Shown here: positions 33,853 through 44,279 of the stretch, piece after piece
Layout: each line of letters opens with the position of its first letter
Numbering within the stretch: the stretch's first letter is position 1
NCBI GenBank assembly: GCA_016791445.1
Contig: JAEUMP010000016.1
Location: forward strand, 1 to 64,000
Length of the DNA stretch: 64,000 nt
Direction of reading: 5' to 3'
Source: Hyphomonadaceae bacterium
GTDB lineage: Bacteria; Pseudomonadota; Alphaproteobacteria; Caulobacterales; Aquidulcibacteraceae
Translations under genes and position numbers: made by a program
Notes under the pieces: generated by a model
Seen by the model: only the letters and a program-made list of their open reading frames with translations
The model's database searches: none
What the model was told of the DNA's origin: nothing

Positions 33853-34956
33853 TCAAGCCCATTCCTCCCTGACGCCGGGATCGACCTCGTGCGCCGCGCG
33901 CGCTTCCCTGAGCCTCGAAAACTGCGCCGGGTCAAGCAAGCGACGCAACGCCCAGACCGCCGCGCCGCGCACGACGGGATCGGCATCCTCCAGATGCGGC
34001 GTCGCGCTGGCGACGAGCGCTGCATCGCCGGAATTGCCGATCGCGATCAGCACATTGCGCAGGACGCGGTTGCGGCCCGTGCGCTTGACCGGCGTGCCGG
34101 CAAACCGCGCGCGGAAGGCCGCGTCGTCGAGCGCCGCGAGTTCCGCCAGCGGCGGCGCCGTGATGTCGGCGCGAACGGCAAGCTTTGCATCCCGGGCCGC
34201 GCCGGCGAATTTGTTCCAGGGACACACGGCAAGACAGTCGTCGCACCCGAACACGCGATTGCCGATGGCCGCGCGAAACGTCTCCGGTATCGGCCCCGCG
34301 TGCTCGATGGTGAGGTAGGCGATGCAGCGGCGGGCATCGAGTTGGTAGGGCGCGGGAAACGCGTCGGTGGGGCAGATATCGAGACAGGCGCGGCAGCTGC
34401 CGCAGTGATCTTCCGCCGCCGCATCGGGTTCGAGCGCCGCCGCGCTGAGAATGACGCCGAGCAAGAGCCAGGAGCCGTGCTCGCGCGACACGAGATTGGT
34501 GTGCTTGCCCTGCCAGCCGAGTCCGGCGCGCTGTGCGAGCGGCTTTTCCAGCAGCGGCGCGGTGTCCACGAACACCTTCACGCCCGCGCCCGACGCCGTC
34601 GCCAGCCACTGCGCGAGCTGCTTCAAACGCCCCTTGATCACATCGTGATAGTCCCGCCGCGTCGCATAGCTGGCCACCGCCGCGTGCGATTTCCGCGCGA
34701 GCAGTTCGAGCGGATCGGAGTCAGGCCCGTAGCTCACGCCGACGACGATGGCGCTTTGCGCCTCGGGCCAGAGCGCACGCGGGTGTTCGCGACGATCCAC
34801 CTCGCGCGCCATCCAGTCCATGTCCGCATGCCGGCCGAGGGCGACGAACGCGCGCAAGGCGTCGCCGTTGGGCCATGGCGCGTCGGCGCGGGCGATGCCG
34901 ACTGCGTCGAATCCGAGCGCATGCGCACGATGCCGCAGATCGGCGGCTGATGTCAT
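33853..34956 (-). CDS. queG: Epoxyqueuosine reductase
   Basis: A 367-residue cobalamin-dependent iron-sulfur enzyme that reduces epoxyqueuosine to queuosine in tRNA. The two [4Fe-4S] motifs are [16 protein letters not shown] and [13 protein letters not shown]; the N-terminal DUF1730 domain (residues 1-170) has the cobalamin-binding region with YARRDYH-like [16 protein letters not shown], and the C-terminus is a HEAT-like repeat ([20 protein letters not shown]). It overlaps both neighbours (the start with a secreted hypothetical gene by 4 bases). The presence of queG implies queuosine in tRNA. Confidence 0.94.
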   Translation of the reverse strand: MTSAADLRHRAHALGFDAVGIARADAPWPNGDALRAFVALGRHADMDWMAREVDRREHPRALWPEAQSAIVVGVSYGPDSDPLELLARKSHAAVASYATRRDYHDVIKGRLKQLAQWLATASGAGVKVFVDTAPLLEKPLAQRAGLGWQGKHTNLVSREHGSWLLLGVILSAAALEPDAAAEDHCGSCRACLDICPTDAFPAPYQLDARRCIAYLTIEHAGPIPETFRAAIGNRVFGCDDCLAVCPWNKFAGAARDAKLAVRADITAPPLAELAALDDAAFRARFAGTPVKRTGRNRVLRNVLIAIGNSGDAALVASATPHLEDADPVVRGAAVWALRRLLDPAQFSRLREARAAHEVDPGVREEWA

Positions 34957-35981
34957 TCCGATGCGACGGCCGCTTGTCGCGCCGACTGGTCGGCGACACG
35001 CGCATCGTCGAGATCCACCACCTTGTCGTAGAGCGCCTTCACCACGGGATCGTCCGCATCGAAGCGTCGTCCCGGCGCGGCGAGATGGCGGCTGATTCCG
35101 TCCAGCGTGCGCGCCATCTCCTCTTCGCGATCGAAGGAGACGGGATAGGTTTCGATCAGGCGCCGCGCCTGCGCGATGAGCGCGACTTCCTCGGGCGTCT
35201 GGCCCCGCGCCATCGCCATCTCCTGGCGCATCGTCGTCGTCGCCGAGCGACCGCTTGCGACGTGCCGGCGCATGGCTGTCACAGCGGCGTCCAGTTCCTC
35301 CACCGCAAACCCCAGCGGCGGGTTGTCCATCTCGATGCCCTGTTTCATCAGATTGGTGAGCGCGATCATGCCGTCGTAAGAACGCGCCACGCTGCTCAGC
35401 AGGTGCGACTGCGGGTGCGCCGCGCCGACAGTCGCCGCTGTCAGATCGTTGATGTCGCGCATGTGCGCGATCGGCAGGATGATAGCGTCGATGGAATTCG
35501 CGGCGAATGCCGTCATCGCCTTCGGATCGTTGCGCTCGAATGCCGTGAACATGGCGTCGTAGCGGTCGATGTATGCCGCCAGTCCGTCTATCACCGACGG
35601 CATGCGCTGATACTGCTGACGCAGCGCCGCAGAGAGGCTCTCGGAGAACGTGATGACTGGCGGCGGCGGGAGCGCGGCATAGGCGGCGCGCGCGGACCGC
35701 AACGTCTCACGGGCGCCCACACTCCACGTCCGCGATGTCGCGATCCACGCCCGTCGCACCCCGCGATTGTTGATGTCGTCGGGCGCGGGCGGCATCGTCT
35801 CGATGATCGAGAACGCCCGCTGCACAACCTGCGTGGCGTTCAGACTCCAGACCGCAACGTCCCTGAGCTCGCTCTGGACGCTCTCGGCGCTCTGCGCCTG
35901 CGCCCGCGCCTGCTCGGGCGCAAGGGCCATCGGCGACAGAGCCACGAGCAAGGCTGCAAGCAGAATTCCGACGCGCCGCAT
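34953..35981 (-). CDS. Hypothetical secreted protein
   Basis: A 342-residue protein with a clear signal peptide (MRRVGILLAALLVALSPMAL, cleavage after ARA near residue 28). The rest is helical with no motif I recognise; segments such as VRRAWIATSRTWSVGARETL and RSYDGMIALTNLMKQGIEMD suggest a helical bundle. It is coupled to queG by a 4-base overlap and begins 10 bases after the CDF transporter stop, so the CDF gene, this gene, queG and mtgA may be one leftward operon. Confidence 0.65.
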   Translation of the reverse strand: MRRVGILLAALLVALSPMALAPEQARAQAQSAESVQSELRDVAVWSLNATQVVQRAFSIIETMPPAPDDINNRGVRRAWIATSRTWSVGARETLRSARAAYAALPPPPVITFSESLSAALRQQYQRMPSVIDGLAAYIDRYDAMFTAFERNDPKAMTAFAANSIDAIILPIAHMRDINDLTAATVGAAHPQSHLLSSVARSYDGMIALTNLMKQGIEMDNPPLGFAVEELDAAVTAMRRHVASGRSATTTMRQEMAMARGQTPEEVALIAQARRLIETYPVSFDREEEMARTLDGISRHLAAPGRRFDADDPVVKALYDKVVDLDDARVADQSARQAAVASE

Positions 35982-35991
35982 TTCCGCCCCC

Positions 35992-37017
35992 TCAGTCCTT
36001 GGCCGCCGTGCGACCCTCCGCGAAGTATTCATGGCCGTGCGGTTCGGCGGAGTCGACCGGGTCCGGATGAATGATGATGTCGGCGGCCTGGAACTCCGCC
36101 CGGATGCGGGCCTCCGCCGCCACGATGATCTCATGGGCGCGCCGCAGCGGCAGATCGGGATCGAGATCGGCGTGGAACTGGATGTGCACGAACGGACCGG
36201 CGGCGCGCGTCCGCAGATCGTGCACGCCGAGCACCTCGCCGCCCTCCAGCGCCAGCATGCGAATGCGCTCACGGTGCTCGTCGGAGAGCTCATGATCCAT
36301 CAGGTGATCGGCCGCCTGCCGCGCCACCTTCCACGCGCCCCACGCAAGCCATGCCGCCACGAACAGTCCCGCCAGCGCGTCCGCCCATGTCCAGTCGAGA
36401 AACGCGCTCGCGGCGATGCCGACGATGACCACAGCATTGGAGAGCAGGTCCGCGGCGTAGTGCGCGCGATCTCCTGCGGTCGCTACCGAACCGGTCTGGC
36501 GCATCGCTGCGGTCTGGCGCCAGATCAGCGCGCCGGTGATCGCGATCGAGATGACCATGACGGCGATCGCCGAGGCGCCGTGTTCGACAGGGCGCCCATC
36601 GACGAGACGTCGCACCGCCTCCACCGCGATCAGGCCGCCCGAGACCGCGACCAGCCCCGCCTGGAAGAGCCCGGCGAAGGACTCCGCCTTGCCGTGACCG
36701 AAGCGATGCTCCCGGTCGGGCGGCGCAGCGGCGTAGCGCACGGCGAAATACGTGAACAGCGACGCGACGAGATCGAGCATCGAATCCGCGAGCGATGACA
36801 GCATCGCCACGGACCCAGACGTCATCCACGACCAGCCTTTCAGCGCGATCAGCACAAGCGCCACGCAAACGGACAGGAGCGCGGCGTGGCGCGTGATGGC
36901 GGCGGCCTTGAGCGGCTCGATCCGCCCCAGCCCGCCCGGTGCGCCGTCTACCGGGACGCCGGCGCCATGCGAATGCTCCTCCACGAAGCGGTGCTCCTTG
37001 ACGGGCGAGACGCGCAC
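35992..37017 (-). CDS. Cation diffusion facilitator (FieF/YiiP-like)
   Basis: A 341-residue divalent-metal/proton antiporter of the CDF family, six membrane helices and a cytoplasmic C-terminal domain. The helix-2 motif LADSMLDLVASLFTYFAVRY and the helix-5 HYAADLLSNAVVI supply the transport-site Asp and His residues; FGHGKAESFAGLFQ is the CDF signature. It likely exports Zn, Fe, Cd or related metals. A His/Pro-containing N-terminal extension precedes helix 1. The start is a GTG; no strong ribosome binding site is visible, so a somewhat shorter form is possible. Confidence 0.88.
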   Translation of the reverse strand: MRVSPVKEHRFVEEHSHGAGVPVDGAPGGLGRIEPLKAAAITRHAALLSVCVALVLIALKGWSWMTSGSVAMLSSLADSMLDLVASLFTYFAVRYAAAPPDREHRFGHGKAESFAGLFQAGLVAVSGGLIAVEAVRRLVDGRPVEHGASAIAVMVISIAITGALIWRQTAAMRQTGSVATAGDRAHYAADLLSNAVVIVGIAASAFLDWTWADALAGLFVAAWLAWGAWKVARQAADHLMDHELSDEHRERIRMLALEGGEVLGVHDLRTRAAGPFVHIQFHADLDPDLPLRRAHEIIVAAEARIRAEFQAADIIIHPDPVDSAEPHGHEYFAEGRTAAKD

Positions 37018-37105
37018 CGTCGGGTGAGTTCAGGAAACTGCCCGCCGGTATAGAGCGCGCCGGTGCAAACGCGAAGGCGTCTGCGGCAGCGGCGCATGCG
37101 ATCCG

Positions 37106-40100
37106 CTACTCCGCCGCCACGCCCGCCATGTCGGCGTCCTCGAGCGGGTGCGTGAGACGCGAGAGCATCTCCTTCGGCACGACCTGCCAGAACCGCTCCG
37201 ACTCAACAGCCCAGTCCGCCAGGAGGGCCTGCCCGCGCCGCGATCCCGTCCGCTCGATATGTTCCTCGATCAGCGCCTTCAGCGTATCGTTCCAGTGCGC
37301 CGTCGCGATGCGCCGCCAGATGATCGTGTCCGCATTGCCCATCAACTCGAAGCGCGCCGCCGGATCGTAGACGAACGCCATGCCGCCGGTCATGCCGGCG
37401 CCGAAATTCTCGCCCACGGCGCCGAGCACGACGACCACGCCGCCGGTCATGTATTCGCAGCCGTTCGCGCCGCAGCCTTCGATCACCGCCGTCGCGCCGG
37501 AATTGCGCACGGCGAACCGTTCCCCCGCGAGGCCCGCCGCGAAAAGCTTGCCGCTCGTTGCACCATAGAGGCAGGTATTGCCGATGATGGCGTTCTCCGA
37601 CGCACTTGCCGCGAAGTGCGCGTCGGGCCGCAGTGCGATAAGTCCGCCCGAGAGACCCTTCCCGACATAGTCGTTCGCATCGCCCGTCACATCGATCGCG
37701 ATGCCCTGCACGAGGAACGCGCCGAGAGATTGCCCGGCCGAGCCGCGCAGCCGCACAGTCAGCCGCCCTTCGGGCAGTCCGTGCATGCCATAACGCTGCA
37801 CCACCGCCGAGGACGCGCGCGCGCCGATGGCGCGCTGCGTGTTGCGGACCGTGTAACTGAAATCGAGCTTTTCGCCGCGGCGGAAGAAAGAGTCGGCGTC
37901 GCGCAGGATCTGCACGTCGAGCGTATCGGCGACCTCGATGCGCGCGGGATCTTCGCGATAAGGCGGATAGGGGCTGTCCACACGCACGAGCAGCGGATTC
38001 AGATCGAGATCGTCGAGATGTTCGGCGCCGCGGCTGATCTGTTCGATGAGATCCGTGCGGCCGATGATCTCGTTCAGCGAGCGGAAGCCGAGATCGGCCA
38101 GCAGTTCGCGCACTTCCTCGGCGATGAACGTCATCAGGTTGATGACCTTTTCGGGCGTGCCGTCGAACTTCGCGCGGAGCGCCTCGTCCTGCGTGCAGAC
38201 CCCGACGGGACAGGTGTTTGAGTGGCACTGGCGCACCATGATGCAGCCCATGGCCACGAGGCTCGCGGTGCCGATGCCGTACTCCTCTGCGCCGAGGATC
38301 GCGGCGATGACGATGTCGCGCCCGGTGCGCAGGCCGCCGTCCGTGCGCAGCGTCACGCGATGGCGGAGATTGTTCAGCGTCAGCACCTGATGCGCCTCGG
38401 CGAGGCCCATTTCCCACGGCGCGCCCGCGTACTTGATCGACGTCTGTGGGCTCGCGCCCGTGCCGCCGACATGGCCCGCGATCAGGATCACATCGGCCTT
38501 CGCCTTCGCGACGCCCGCCGCCACCGTGCCGACGCCCGCCTGGCTGACGAGCTTCACGCCCACCTTCGCGTGCGGGCTCACCTGTTTCAGGTCGTAGATG
38601 AGCTGCGCGAGATCCTCGATGGAATAGATGTCATGGTGCGGCGGCGGCGAGATGAGCATCACGCCGGGCGTCGCGTGCCGCAGCCGCGCGATCAATTCGG
38701 TGACCTTGAAGCCGGGGAGCTGGCCGCCCTCGCCGGGCTTGGCGCCCTGCGCGACCTTGATCTCGATCTCCTTGCACTGATTGAGATATTCCGCCGTCAC
38801 GCCGAAGCGGCCGGAGGCGATCTGCTTCACTGCGGAGTTCATGTTGTCGCCATTCGGCAACGCCGTGTAGCGCGCGCGATCCTCGCCGCCTTCGCCGGAT
38901 ACCGACTTCGCGCCGATCCGGTTCATCGCGATGTTAAGTACGCCGTGCGCCTCCGGCGACAGCGCGCCCAGCGACATGCCGGGCGTCACGAAACGCTTGC
39001 GTATTTCATTGACGCTTTCGACTTGTTCCAGCGGAATCGGCGGGCGCGCGTTCTCGCGGATTTCCAGAAGGTCACGGAGCTGGATCGGCTCGATGAGGCG
39101 TCGTTCGCGTACTGCGTTGGAGTATTTCATCCACTCGTCGAAGGAGCCGCTCGTCACCGCCTTCTGCAATTGGTGGATGTGCTTTGCTTCGAGCGCGTGG
39201 CGCTCCCCGCTCGCGCGCCAGCGATAGAGACCGCCCACAGGCAGCGCGATGACATCCTCATCGAACGCGCGCGCGTTCAGCTCCGCCGCCTCCTGTGCAA
39301 GACCGCCGAGGCCGATGCCGGAGATGCGGCTCGTGAGGCCGGGGAAATATTCCGCCGCCAGCGCGCGTGAAAGACCGATGGCCTCGAAATTCATCCCGCC
39401 GCGATAGGACGAGATGACCGCGATCCCCATCTTGGAGATGATCTTGAGCAACCCCGCCTCGATGGCCTTCTTGTAGTTCGCGGTCGCCTGCTCGACCGTG
39501 AGATCGCCGCCGAGACCGCGCTGAACGCGATCGGCGATGGAGTCGAGTGCGAGATAGGCGTTCACGGTCGTCGCGCCGCAGCCGATCAGAACGGCGAAGT
39601 AATGTGTGTCGAGGCACTCCGCGCTGCGCACGCTGATTGAGCAGTAGGAGCGCAAGCCCTGCGATACGAGGTGCGTCTGCACCGCGCCGGTCGCGAGAAT
39701 GATCGGCACGGCGACGCGGGTCGCACTCTGGAATTCGTCCGTCAGCACGACGTGGCTGCGGCCCGACAGCACCGCCTCCTCTGCCTCCGCGCGGATGCGA
39801 TCGAGCGCCGCGCGCAAGGCGGGGCCCGCCTCCTCGGCGCGCGCCGGCGCATCGAAGGTGCAGTCGATCACCGCCACGGCATCGCCGAGCTCAGCGATCA
39901 TGCGCTGGTACATGCCGTTGGTGAGAACCGGACTCGACAGAACGAACACGTCCGTCTGCGTTTCGTCCTGCGCGAGGATGTTGCCGAGGTTCTTGAACCG
40001 CGTGGCGAGGCTCATCACGCGATCTTCCCGCAACGGATCGATCGGCGGATTGGTCACCTGGCTGAAGTTCTGCCGGAAATAGTGCGAGAGCGGGCGATAG

Positions 40101-41650
40101 CGATCCGACAGCACCGCGAGCGGCGCATCGTCGCCCATGGAGCCGACCGCTTCCTTCGCCTCTTCCATCATCGGCTGCAGGATGAGCTCGAGATCCTCGA
40201 GCGTGAGTCCCGCCGCTGTCTGCCGCTGCAACAGCTCCGCGCGCGCGCCGAACAGGCGTGGTTCATCGCCCGCGATGCGGCTTTCGAGTTCGATGACGTT
40301 GCCGAGCCACTTCTCGTAGGGATGCTTGGCGGCGAGCTTGTCGATGATTTCCGTCTCGTCGTAGAAACGCCCGCCTTCCGTATCGACCGCGATCATCTTG
40401 CCGGCGCCCACGCGTCCGCGCCGCGCCACGCGCGAATCCGGCAAGGCGCACATGCCCGCTTCGGAACCAGTGACGAGCAATCCGTCCGTCGTCAGCGCAT
40501 AGCGCATCGGACGCAGGCCGTTGCGGTCCATGCCCGCCACCGCCCACTTGCCATCGAACATGGCGAGGGCGGCGGGGCCGTCCCAGGGCTCCATGACGGA
40601 ATTGCAGTACGAGTACAGCGCGCGATGTGCAGGCGGCATCGTCGTCGACTTCGCCCACGCCTCCGGCACGAGCAGCGCCTTGGCCATCGGCGCCGAGCGG
40701 CCTGCGCGCACGAGCACCTCGAACACATTGTCGAGCGCCGCGGAATCCGAGCCGCCCGGCTGGATGATCGGCTTCACGTCGCCATCCGCCGCGCCGAACG
40801 CTTCCGACGTCATCCGGATTTCGTGGCTCTTCATCCAGTTGATGTTGCCCTTCAGCGTGTTGATCTCGCCGTTGTGCGCGAGCATGCGGAAAGGCTGGGC
40901 GAGCCGCCACTGCGGGAAGGTGTTCGTCGAATAGCGCTGGTGATAGATCGCCACGCAGGAGACGAAGCGCTCGTCCGTCAGGTCCGGATAGAAGGCGTCG
41001 ATCTGCTCGGCGAGGAACATGCCCTTGTAGATCAGCGTCTGCGCCGAGAGCGAGCAGACATAGAGTTCGACGATGTTGTTCGCGAGCGCCTTTTTTTCGA
41101 TGCGGCGGCGCACGATGAAGAGATCCTTGTCGCAGGCCCGTTCGTCCCGCGCCTGCGGATCATGGAACAGCACCTGCTCGATCTCGGGCCGCGTGGCGTT
41201 GGCCTTCTCGCCGATCATGGCGATATCGACCGGCACCTGACGCCAGCCATAAAGTTCGAAGCCCGCGCGGATGATTTCCGATTCCACGATGGTGCGCGCA
41301 CGCTCCTGCGCGGCGAAATCATTGCGCGGCAGGAAAATCTGACCGACGAAAATCGGCCCCGCCTTCACCTTGTGGCCGGTACGCTCCACCACTTCGCGGA
41401 AGAAGTCCTGCGGCGCATCGAGGAGGATGCCCGCGCCGTCGCCGGTCTTACCGTCGGCATCGACGGCGCCGCGGTGCCACAGCGACTTCAGCGCACCGAT
41501 CGCCATCGTGACGATCTCGCGGCGCGGCTTGCCGTCGATGGCGACGACGAGGCCCACGCCGCACGCATCGCGCTCATCACGCGGATCATAGGCATGAGCG
41601 GCTTCGAGCTTCGCGCGTTCGCGTTCGTAGCGGGCGATTTCTTCGGTCAT
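37106..41650 (-). CDS. gltB: Glutamate synthase (NADPH) large chain
   Basis: A 1514-residue glutamine-oxoglutarate aminotransferase large subunit. The N-terminal type-II amidotransferase uses Cys30 (DACGVGLVVAI) after removal of a 29-residue propeptide. The central and FMN-binding synthase domains follow, with the 3Fe-4S cysteines in CIMVRQCHSNTCPVGVCTQD and the GEGGEDRARY loop, then a C-terminal GXGXG beta-helix domain (GCGANGCEYMTGG). The ATG at 41650 has AAGGAG 10 bases upstream. It is the second gene of gltD-gltB; a 130-bp repeat lies in the gap before it. Confidence 0.96.
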   Translation of the reverse strand: MTEEIARYERERAKLEAAHAYDPRDERDACGVGLVVAIDGKPRREIVTMAIGALKSLWHRGAVDADGKTGDGAGILLDAPQDFFREVVERTGHKVKAGPIFVGQIFLPRNDFAAQERARTIVESEIIRAGFELYGWRQVPVDIAMIGEKANATRPEIEQVLFHDPQARDERACDKDLFIVRRRIEKKALANNIVELYVCSLSAQTLIYKGMFLAEQIDAFYPDLTDERFVSCVAIYHQRYSTNTFPQWRLAQPFRMLAHNGEINTLKGNINWMKSHEIRMTSEAFGAADGDVKPIIQPGGSDSAALDNVFEVLVRAGRSAPMAKALLVPEAWAKSTTMPPAHRALYSYCNSVMEPWDGPAALAMFDGKWAVAGMDRNGLRPMRYALTTDGLLVTGSEAGMCALPDSRVARRGRVGAGKMIAVDTEGGRFYDETEIIDKLAAKHPYEKWLGNVIELESRIAGDEPRLFGARAELLQRQTAAGLTLEDLELILQPMMEEAKEAVGSMGDDAPLAVLSDRYRPLSHYFRQNFSQVTNPPIDPLREDRVMSLATRFKNLGNILAQDETQTDVFVLSSPVLTNGMYQRMIAELGDAVAVIDCTFDAPARAEEAGPALRAALDRIRAEAEEAVLSGRSHVVLTDEFQSATRVAVPIILATGAVQTHLVSQGLRSYCSISVRSAECLDTHYFAVLIGCGATTVNAYLALDSIADRVQRGLGGDLTVEQATANYKKAIEAGLLKIISKMGIAVISSYRGGMNFEAIGLSRALAAEYFPGLTSRISGIGLGGLAQEAAELNARAFDEDVIALPVGGLYRWRASGERHALEAKHIHQLQKAVTSGSFDEWMKYSNAVRERRLIEPIQLRDLLEIRENARPPIPLEQVESVNEIRKRFVTPGMSLGALSPEAHGVLNIAMNRIGAKSVSGEGGEDRARYTALPNGDNMNSAVKQIASGRFGVTAEYLNQCKEIEIKVAQGAKPGEGGQLPGFKVTELIARLRHATPGVMLISPPPHHDIYSIEDLAQLIYDLKQVSPHAKVGVKLVSQAGVGTVAAGVAKAKADVILIAGHVGGTGASPQTSIKYAGAPWEMGLAEAHQVLTLNNLRHRVTLRTDGGLRTGRDIVIAAILGAEEYGIGTASLVAMGCIMVRQCHSNTCPVGVCTQDEALRAKFDGTPEKVINLMTFIAEEVRELLADLGFRSLNEIIGRTDLIEQISRGAEHLDDLDLNPLLVRVDSPYPPYREDPARIEVADTLDVQILRDADSFFRRGEKLDFSYTVRNTQRAIGARASSAVVQRYGMHGLPEGRLTVRLRGSAGQSLGAFLVQGIAIDVTGDANDYVGKGLSGGLIALRPDAHFAASASENAIIGNTCLYGATSGKLFAAGLAGERFAVRNSGATAVIEGCGANGCEYMTGGVVVVLGAVGENFGAGMTGGMAFVYDPAARFELMGNADTIIWRRIATAHWNDTLKALIEEHIERTGSRRGQALLADWAVESERFWQVVPKEMLSRLTHPLEDADMAGVAAE

Positions 41651-41664
41651 CTTCTGCACTCTCC

Positions 41665-41793
41665 TTTCTTCCCCCGCATGCGGGGGAAGTACCCGGCAAA
41701 GCCGGGGGATGGGGGCTGGCGCCGCGCGCCCCCTCCGTCAGTTGCTGCGCAACTGCCACCTCCCCCGTTCGCTCCGCTCACGGAGGAGGAAAC
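41665..41793. repeat. ~130-bp interspersed repeat, copy 3, inside gltD-gltB
   Basis: The same element as at 3001-3130 and 19238-19375, in the orientation of copy 2, filling most of the gap between gltD and gltB. Its nested inverted repeats would form strong hairpins in the gltD-gltB transcript and abut the gltB ribosome binding site. Its central part is AGTTGC-rich, unlike the other two copies. Confidence 0.8.
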
Positions 41794-41816
41794 CAGATGT
41801 TCTGCGACCGGAGACA

Positions 41817-43262
41817 TTACTCCGCCGCCACGGCCGCAGAGGCCGCGCGTTCCTTGAGAAATGCGTGGATGCCTTCCGCCGCGTCGCGACCTTCGCGGAT
41901 CGCCCAGACGACGAGTGAGGCGCCACGTACGATGTCGCCTGCCGCGAACACGCCGGGGATCGAGGTCTCGAAATTGCGCTCGTTGACGCGCACCGTCCCC
42001 CAGCGAGAGGTCTTCAGATACGTCTCATCCCAAATCGCAGGCAGGTCTTCAGGATCGAAGCCCAGCGCCTTGATCACGAGATCGGCGGGCAGATCGAACT
42101 CCGCGCCCGGCGCTTCTTCCGGCGCCTGACGACCGCTCGCATCCGCCGCGCCGAGGCGCATCTTCACCGCGCGCACGGCCTTCAGCTTCTTCGCGTCGCC
42201 GAGGATCGCCTTGGGCGCGGCGAGCCACTCGAACTTCACGCCCTCTTCCTCGGCGTTCTTCACCTCGGTGAGCGAGCCCGGCATGTTCGCCTTGTCGCGG
42301 CGATAGAGACACGTCACCGACTTCGCGCCCTGGCGCACCGCCGTGCGCACACAGTCCATCGCGGTATCGCCGCCGCCGATGACGACAACGCGCTTGCCCT
42401 TCGCATCGAGCGCCCCGGATGCGAACTCCGCAACCTCGTCGCCGAGGCCGACGCGGTTCGACGCCGTCAGATAGTCCATCGCCGCGAGCACGCCCTTCGA
42501 CGCCGGCTGCGGCACGCCGAGGTCGCGCGCCTTGTAGACGCCGGTGGCGATCAGCACGGCCTCATGCTTCGAACGCAGCGCATCGAACGTGACGTCACGA
42601 CCGACTTCGCAGTTGAGCACGAACGTCACGCCGCCTTCTTCCAGCCGCGCGACGCGGCGCGCGACCACGTCCTTCTCGAGCTTGAAATTCGGGATGCCGT
42701 AGATCAGCAGGCCGCCGGCGCGGTCGTAGCGGTCATAGACCGTGACCTTGTAGCCCTTCCGACGCAGCACCTCCGCCGCCGCGAGGCCCGCCGGCCCCGC
42801 GCCGATGATGCCGACATGCTCCGGGCGCTCGCGGAGCGCCTTGACCGGCGCGACCCAGCCTTCGGCCCAGGCCGTCTCCGTCAGGTACTTTTCGATGGCG
42901 CCGATGGTCACTGTGCCGTGGCCGGACTGCTCGATGACGCAGTTGCCCTCGCAGAGACGGTCCTGCGGGCAGATGCGGCCGCAGATCTCGGGCATCAGGT
43001 TCGTGGCGGCGGAGGTTTCGTACGCTTCCTGCAGCCGGCCCTCGGCCGTGAGGCGCAGCCAGTCCGGGATGTTGTTCTGTAAAGGGCAGTGAGACTGGCA
43101 GAATGGCACGCCGCACTGGGAGCAGCGGGACGCCTGCTCCGCCGCCTTGGCCTTCGCCAGTTCAGCGTAGATCTCGTGGAAATCGGCCTTGCGCGCCATG
43201 GCCGCGCGCTTGGACGGCGGCTCCTTGTCGAGCGCGACGAATTTCAGCATGCGTTCGGCCAC
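41817..43262 (-). CDS. gltD: Glutamate synthase (NADPH) small chain
   Basis: A 481-residue flavoprotein that delivers electrons from NADPH to GltB. It has an N-terminal [4Fe-4S] cysteine region (CSQCGVPFCQSHCPLQ and CGRICPQDRLCEGNC), an FAD-binding GIIGAGPAGLAAAEVLRRKG, and an NADPH-binding VVVIGGGDTAMDCVRTAVR. The GTG at 43262 has GGAGGG 8 bases ahead and gives VAERMLKFVALDKEPPSKR, the usual N-terminus; a longer start would use codons of the divergent promoter region. It is upstream of gltB, the reverse of the common gltB-gltD order. Confidence 0.95.
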   Translation of the reverse strand: MAERMLKFVALDKEPPSKRAAMARKADFHEIYAELAKAKAAEQASRCSQCGVPFCQSHCPLQNNIPDWLRLTAEGRLQEAYETSAATNLMPEICGRICPQDRLCEGNCVIEQSGHGTVTIGAIEKYLTETAWAEGWVAPVKALRERPEHVGIIGAGPAGLAAAEVLRRKGYKVTVYDRYDRAGGLLIYGIPNFKLEKDVVARRVARLEEGGVTFVLNCEVGRDVTFDALRSKHEAVLIATGVYKARDLGVPQPASKGVLAAMDYLTASNRVGLGDEVAEFASGALDAKGKRVVVIGGGDTAMDCVRTAVRQGAKSVTCLYRRDKANMPGSLTEVKNAEEEGVKFEWLAAPKAILGDAKKLKAVRAVKMRLGAADASGRQAPEEAPGAEFDLPADLVIKALGFDPEDLPAIWDETYLKTSRWGTVRVNERNFETSIPGVFAAGDIVRGASLVVWAIREGRDAAEGIHAFLKERAASAAVAAE

Positions 43263-43469
43263 GATCAGCCCTCCGATCGCCGCCTCGGCGAATGAAACGG
43301 GCCGATACCGTGGTTTCACCCCCTCCGCAAGGCAAAAATCGCCCTTTTGGTATGTGATGCTGTCCTATATGGCCTCCTGTGCCGATCCGACAGGCGCCGG
43401 GCGCCTGATGTCGCGCCGAATCTTGCAGCGTGGCAGAAGACCCCGAACCCGATCCGCACAAGGAAGCCC

Positions 43470-44279
43470 ATGGACCTCGTCGCCCTGCTCAAGGCCGTCA
43501 TTCTTGGCATCGTCCAGGGCCTGACCGAATTCCTGCCGATCTCCTCCACCGCCCACCTGCTGCTGGGCGCGGACCTGCTCGGCTACGAGGATCCCAACAA
43601 CGTCTTCGTGATCATGATCCAGCTCGGCTCGATCCTGGCGGTCATGTGGCTCTACAGGCAGCGCATCTTCGACGTGATCGCCGGCCTGCCGACGAAGCCG
43701 GAAGCGCGGCGCTTTGCGCTGATGCTCTTCCTCGCCTTCCTGCCCGCGGTCGGCATCGGCTTCTTCGCGGCGGACTATGTGAAGACGGTGCTGCAGGAAA
43801 GCGTCATCGTCATCGCGTGGGCGCTGCTGATCGGCGGCATCCTCATGCTGCTGCTCGAACGCTTCGCGCCGAAGCCTACCGTCACCGACGCCGCGCAGAC
43901 GCCGATCCCGCGCGCCATCGCCGTCGGCTTCATGCAGTGCATCGCGATGATCCCCGGCGTCTCGCGTTCCGGCGCGACGATCTATGGCGGCCTCATGCTC
44001 GGCCTCGACCGGCGCGCGGCGGCGGAGTTCTCCTTCTTCCTCGCCATGCCGACCATGATCGCGGCGTTCGTCTATGACTTCCTCCAGATCAAGGACCACA
44101 TCACGACCGACCGTGCGGCCGAAATCGCCGTGGGCTTCGTGTTCGCGTTCCTCTCGGCGCTCGTCGTGGTGAAACCGTTCCTCGACTTCGTGACCCGCGT
44201 GGGCTTTGCGCCCTTCGCCTGGTACCGCATCGGTCTCGGCGCGCTGCTGCTGGCGCTCGTCGGCCTCGGGATCGTGTGA
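43470..44279 (+). CDS. uppP: Undecaprenyl-diphosphatase
   Basis: A 269-residue integral membrane phosphatase (BacA/UppP) that recycles undecaprenyl pyrophosphate for cell-wall synthesis and confers bacitracin resistance. The two active-site motifs are EFLPISSTAHLLL near the N-terminus and PGVSRSGATIYGGL in the middle. The ATG at 43470 gives the usual MDLVALLKAVILGIVQG; upstream codons run into the gltD promoter region. It overlaps the DUF488 gene (TGATG). Confidence 0.95.
   Translation: MDLVALLKAVILGIVQGLTEFLPISSTAHLLLGADLLGYEDPNNVFVIMIQLGSILAVMWLYRQRIFDVIAGLPTKPEARRFALMLFLAFLPAVGIGFFAADYVKTVLQESVIVIAWALLIGGILMLLLERFAPKPTVTDAAQTPIPRAIAVGFMQCIAMIPGVSRSGATIYGGLMLGLDRRAAAEFSFFLAMPTMIAAFVYDFLQIKDHITTDRAAEIAVGFVFAFLSALVVVKPFLDFVTRVGFAPFAWYRIGLGALLLALVGLGIV

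Noticed and set aside
39671..41857. Long plus-strand open frame opposite gltB
   Set aside because: Antisense of the glutamate-synthase gene; composition is typical of GC-rich shadow frames.
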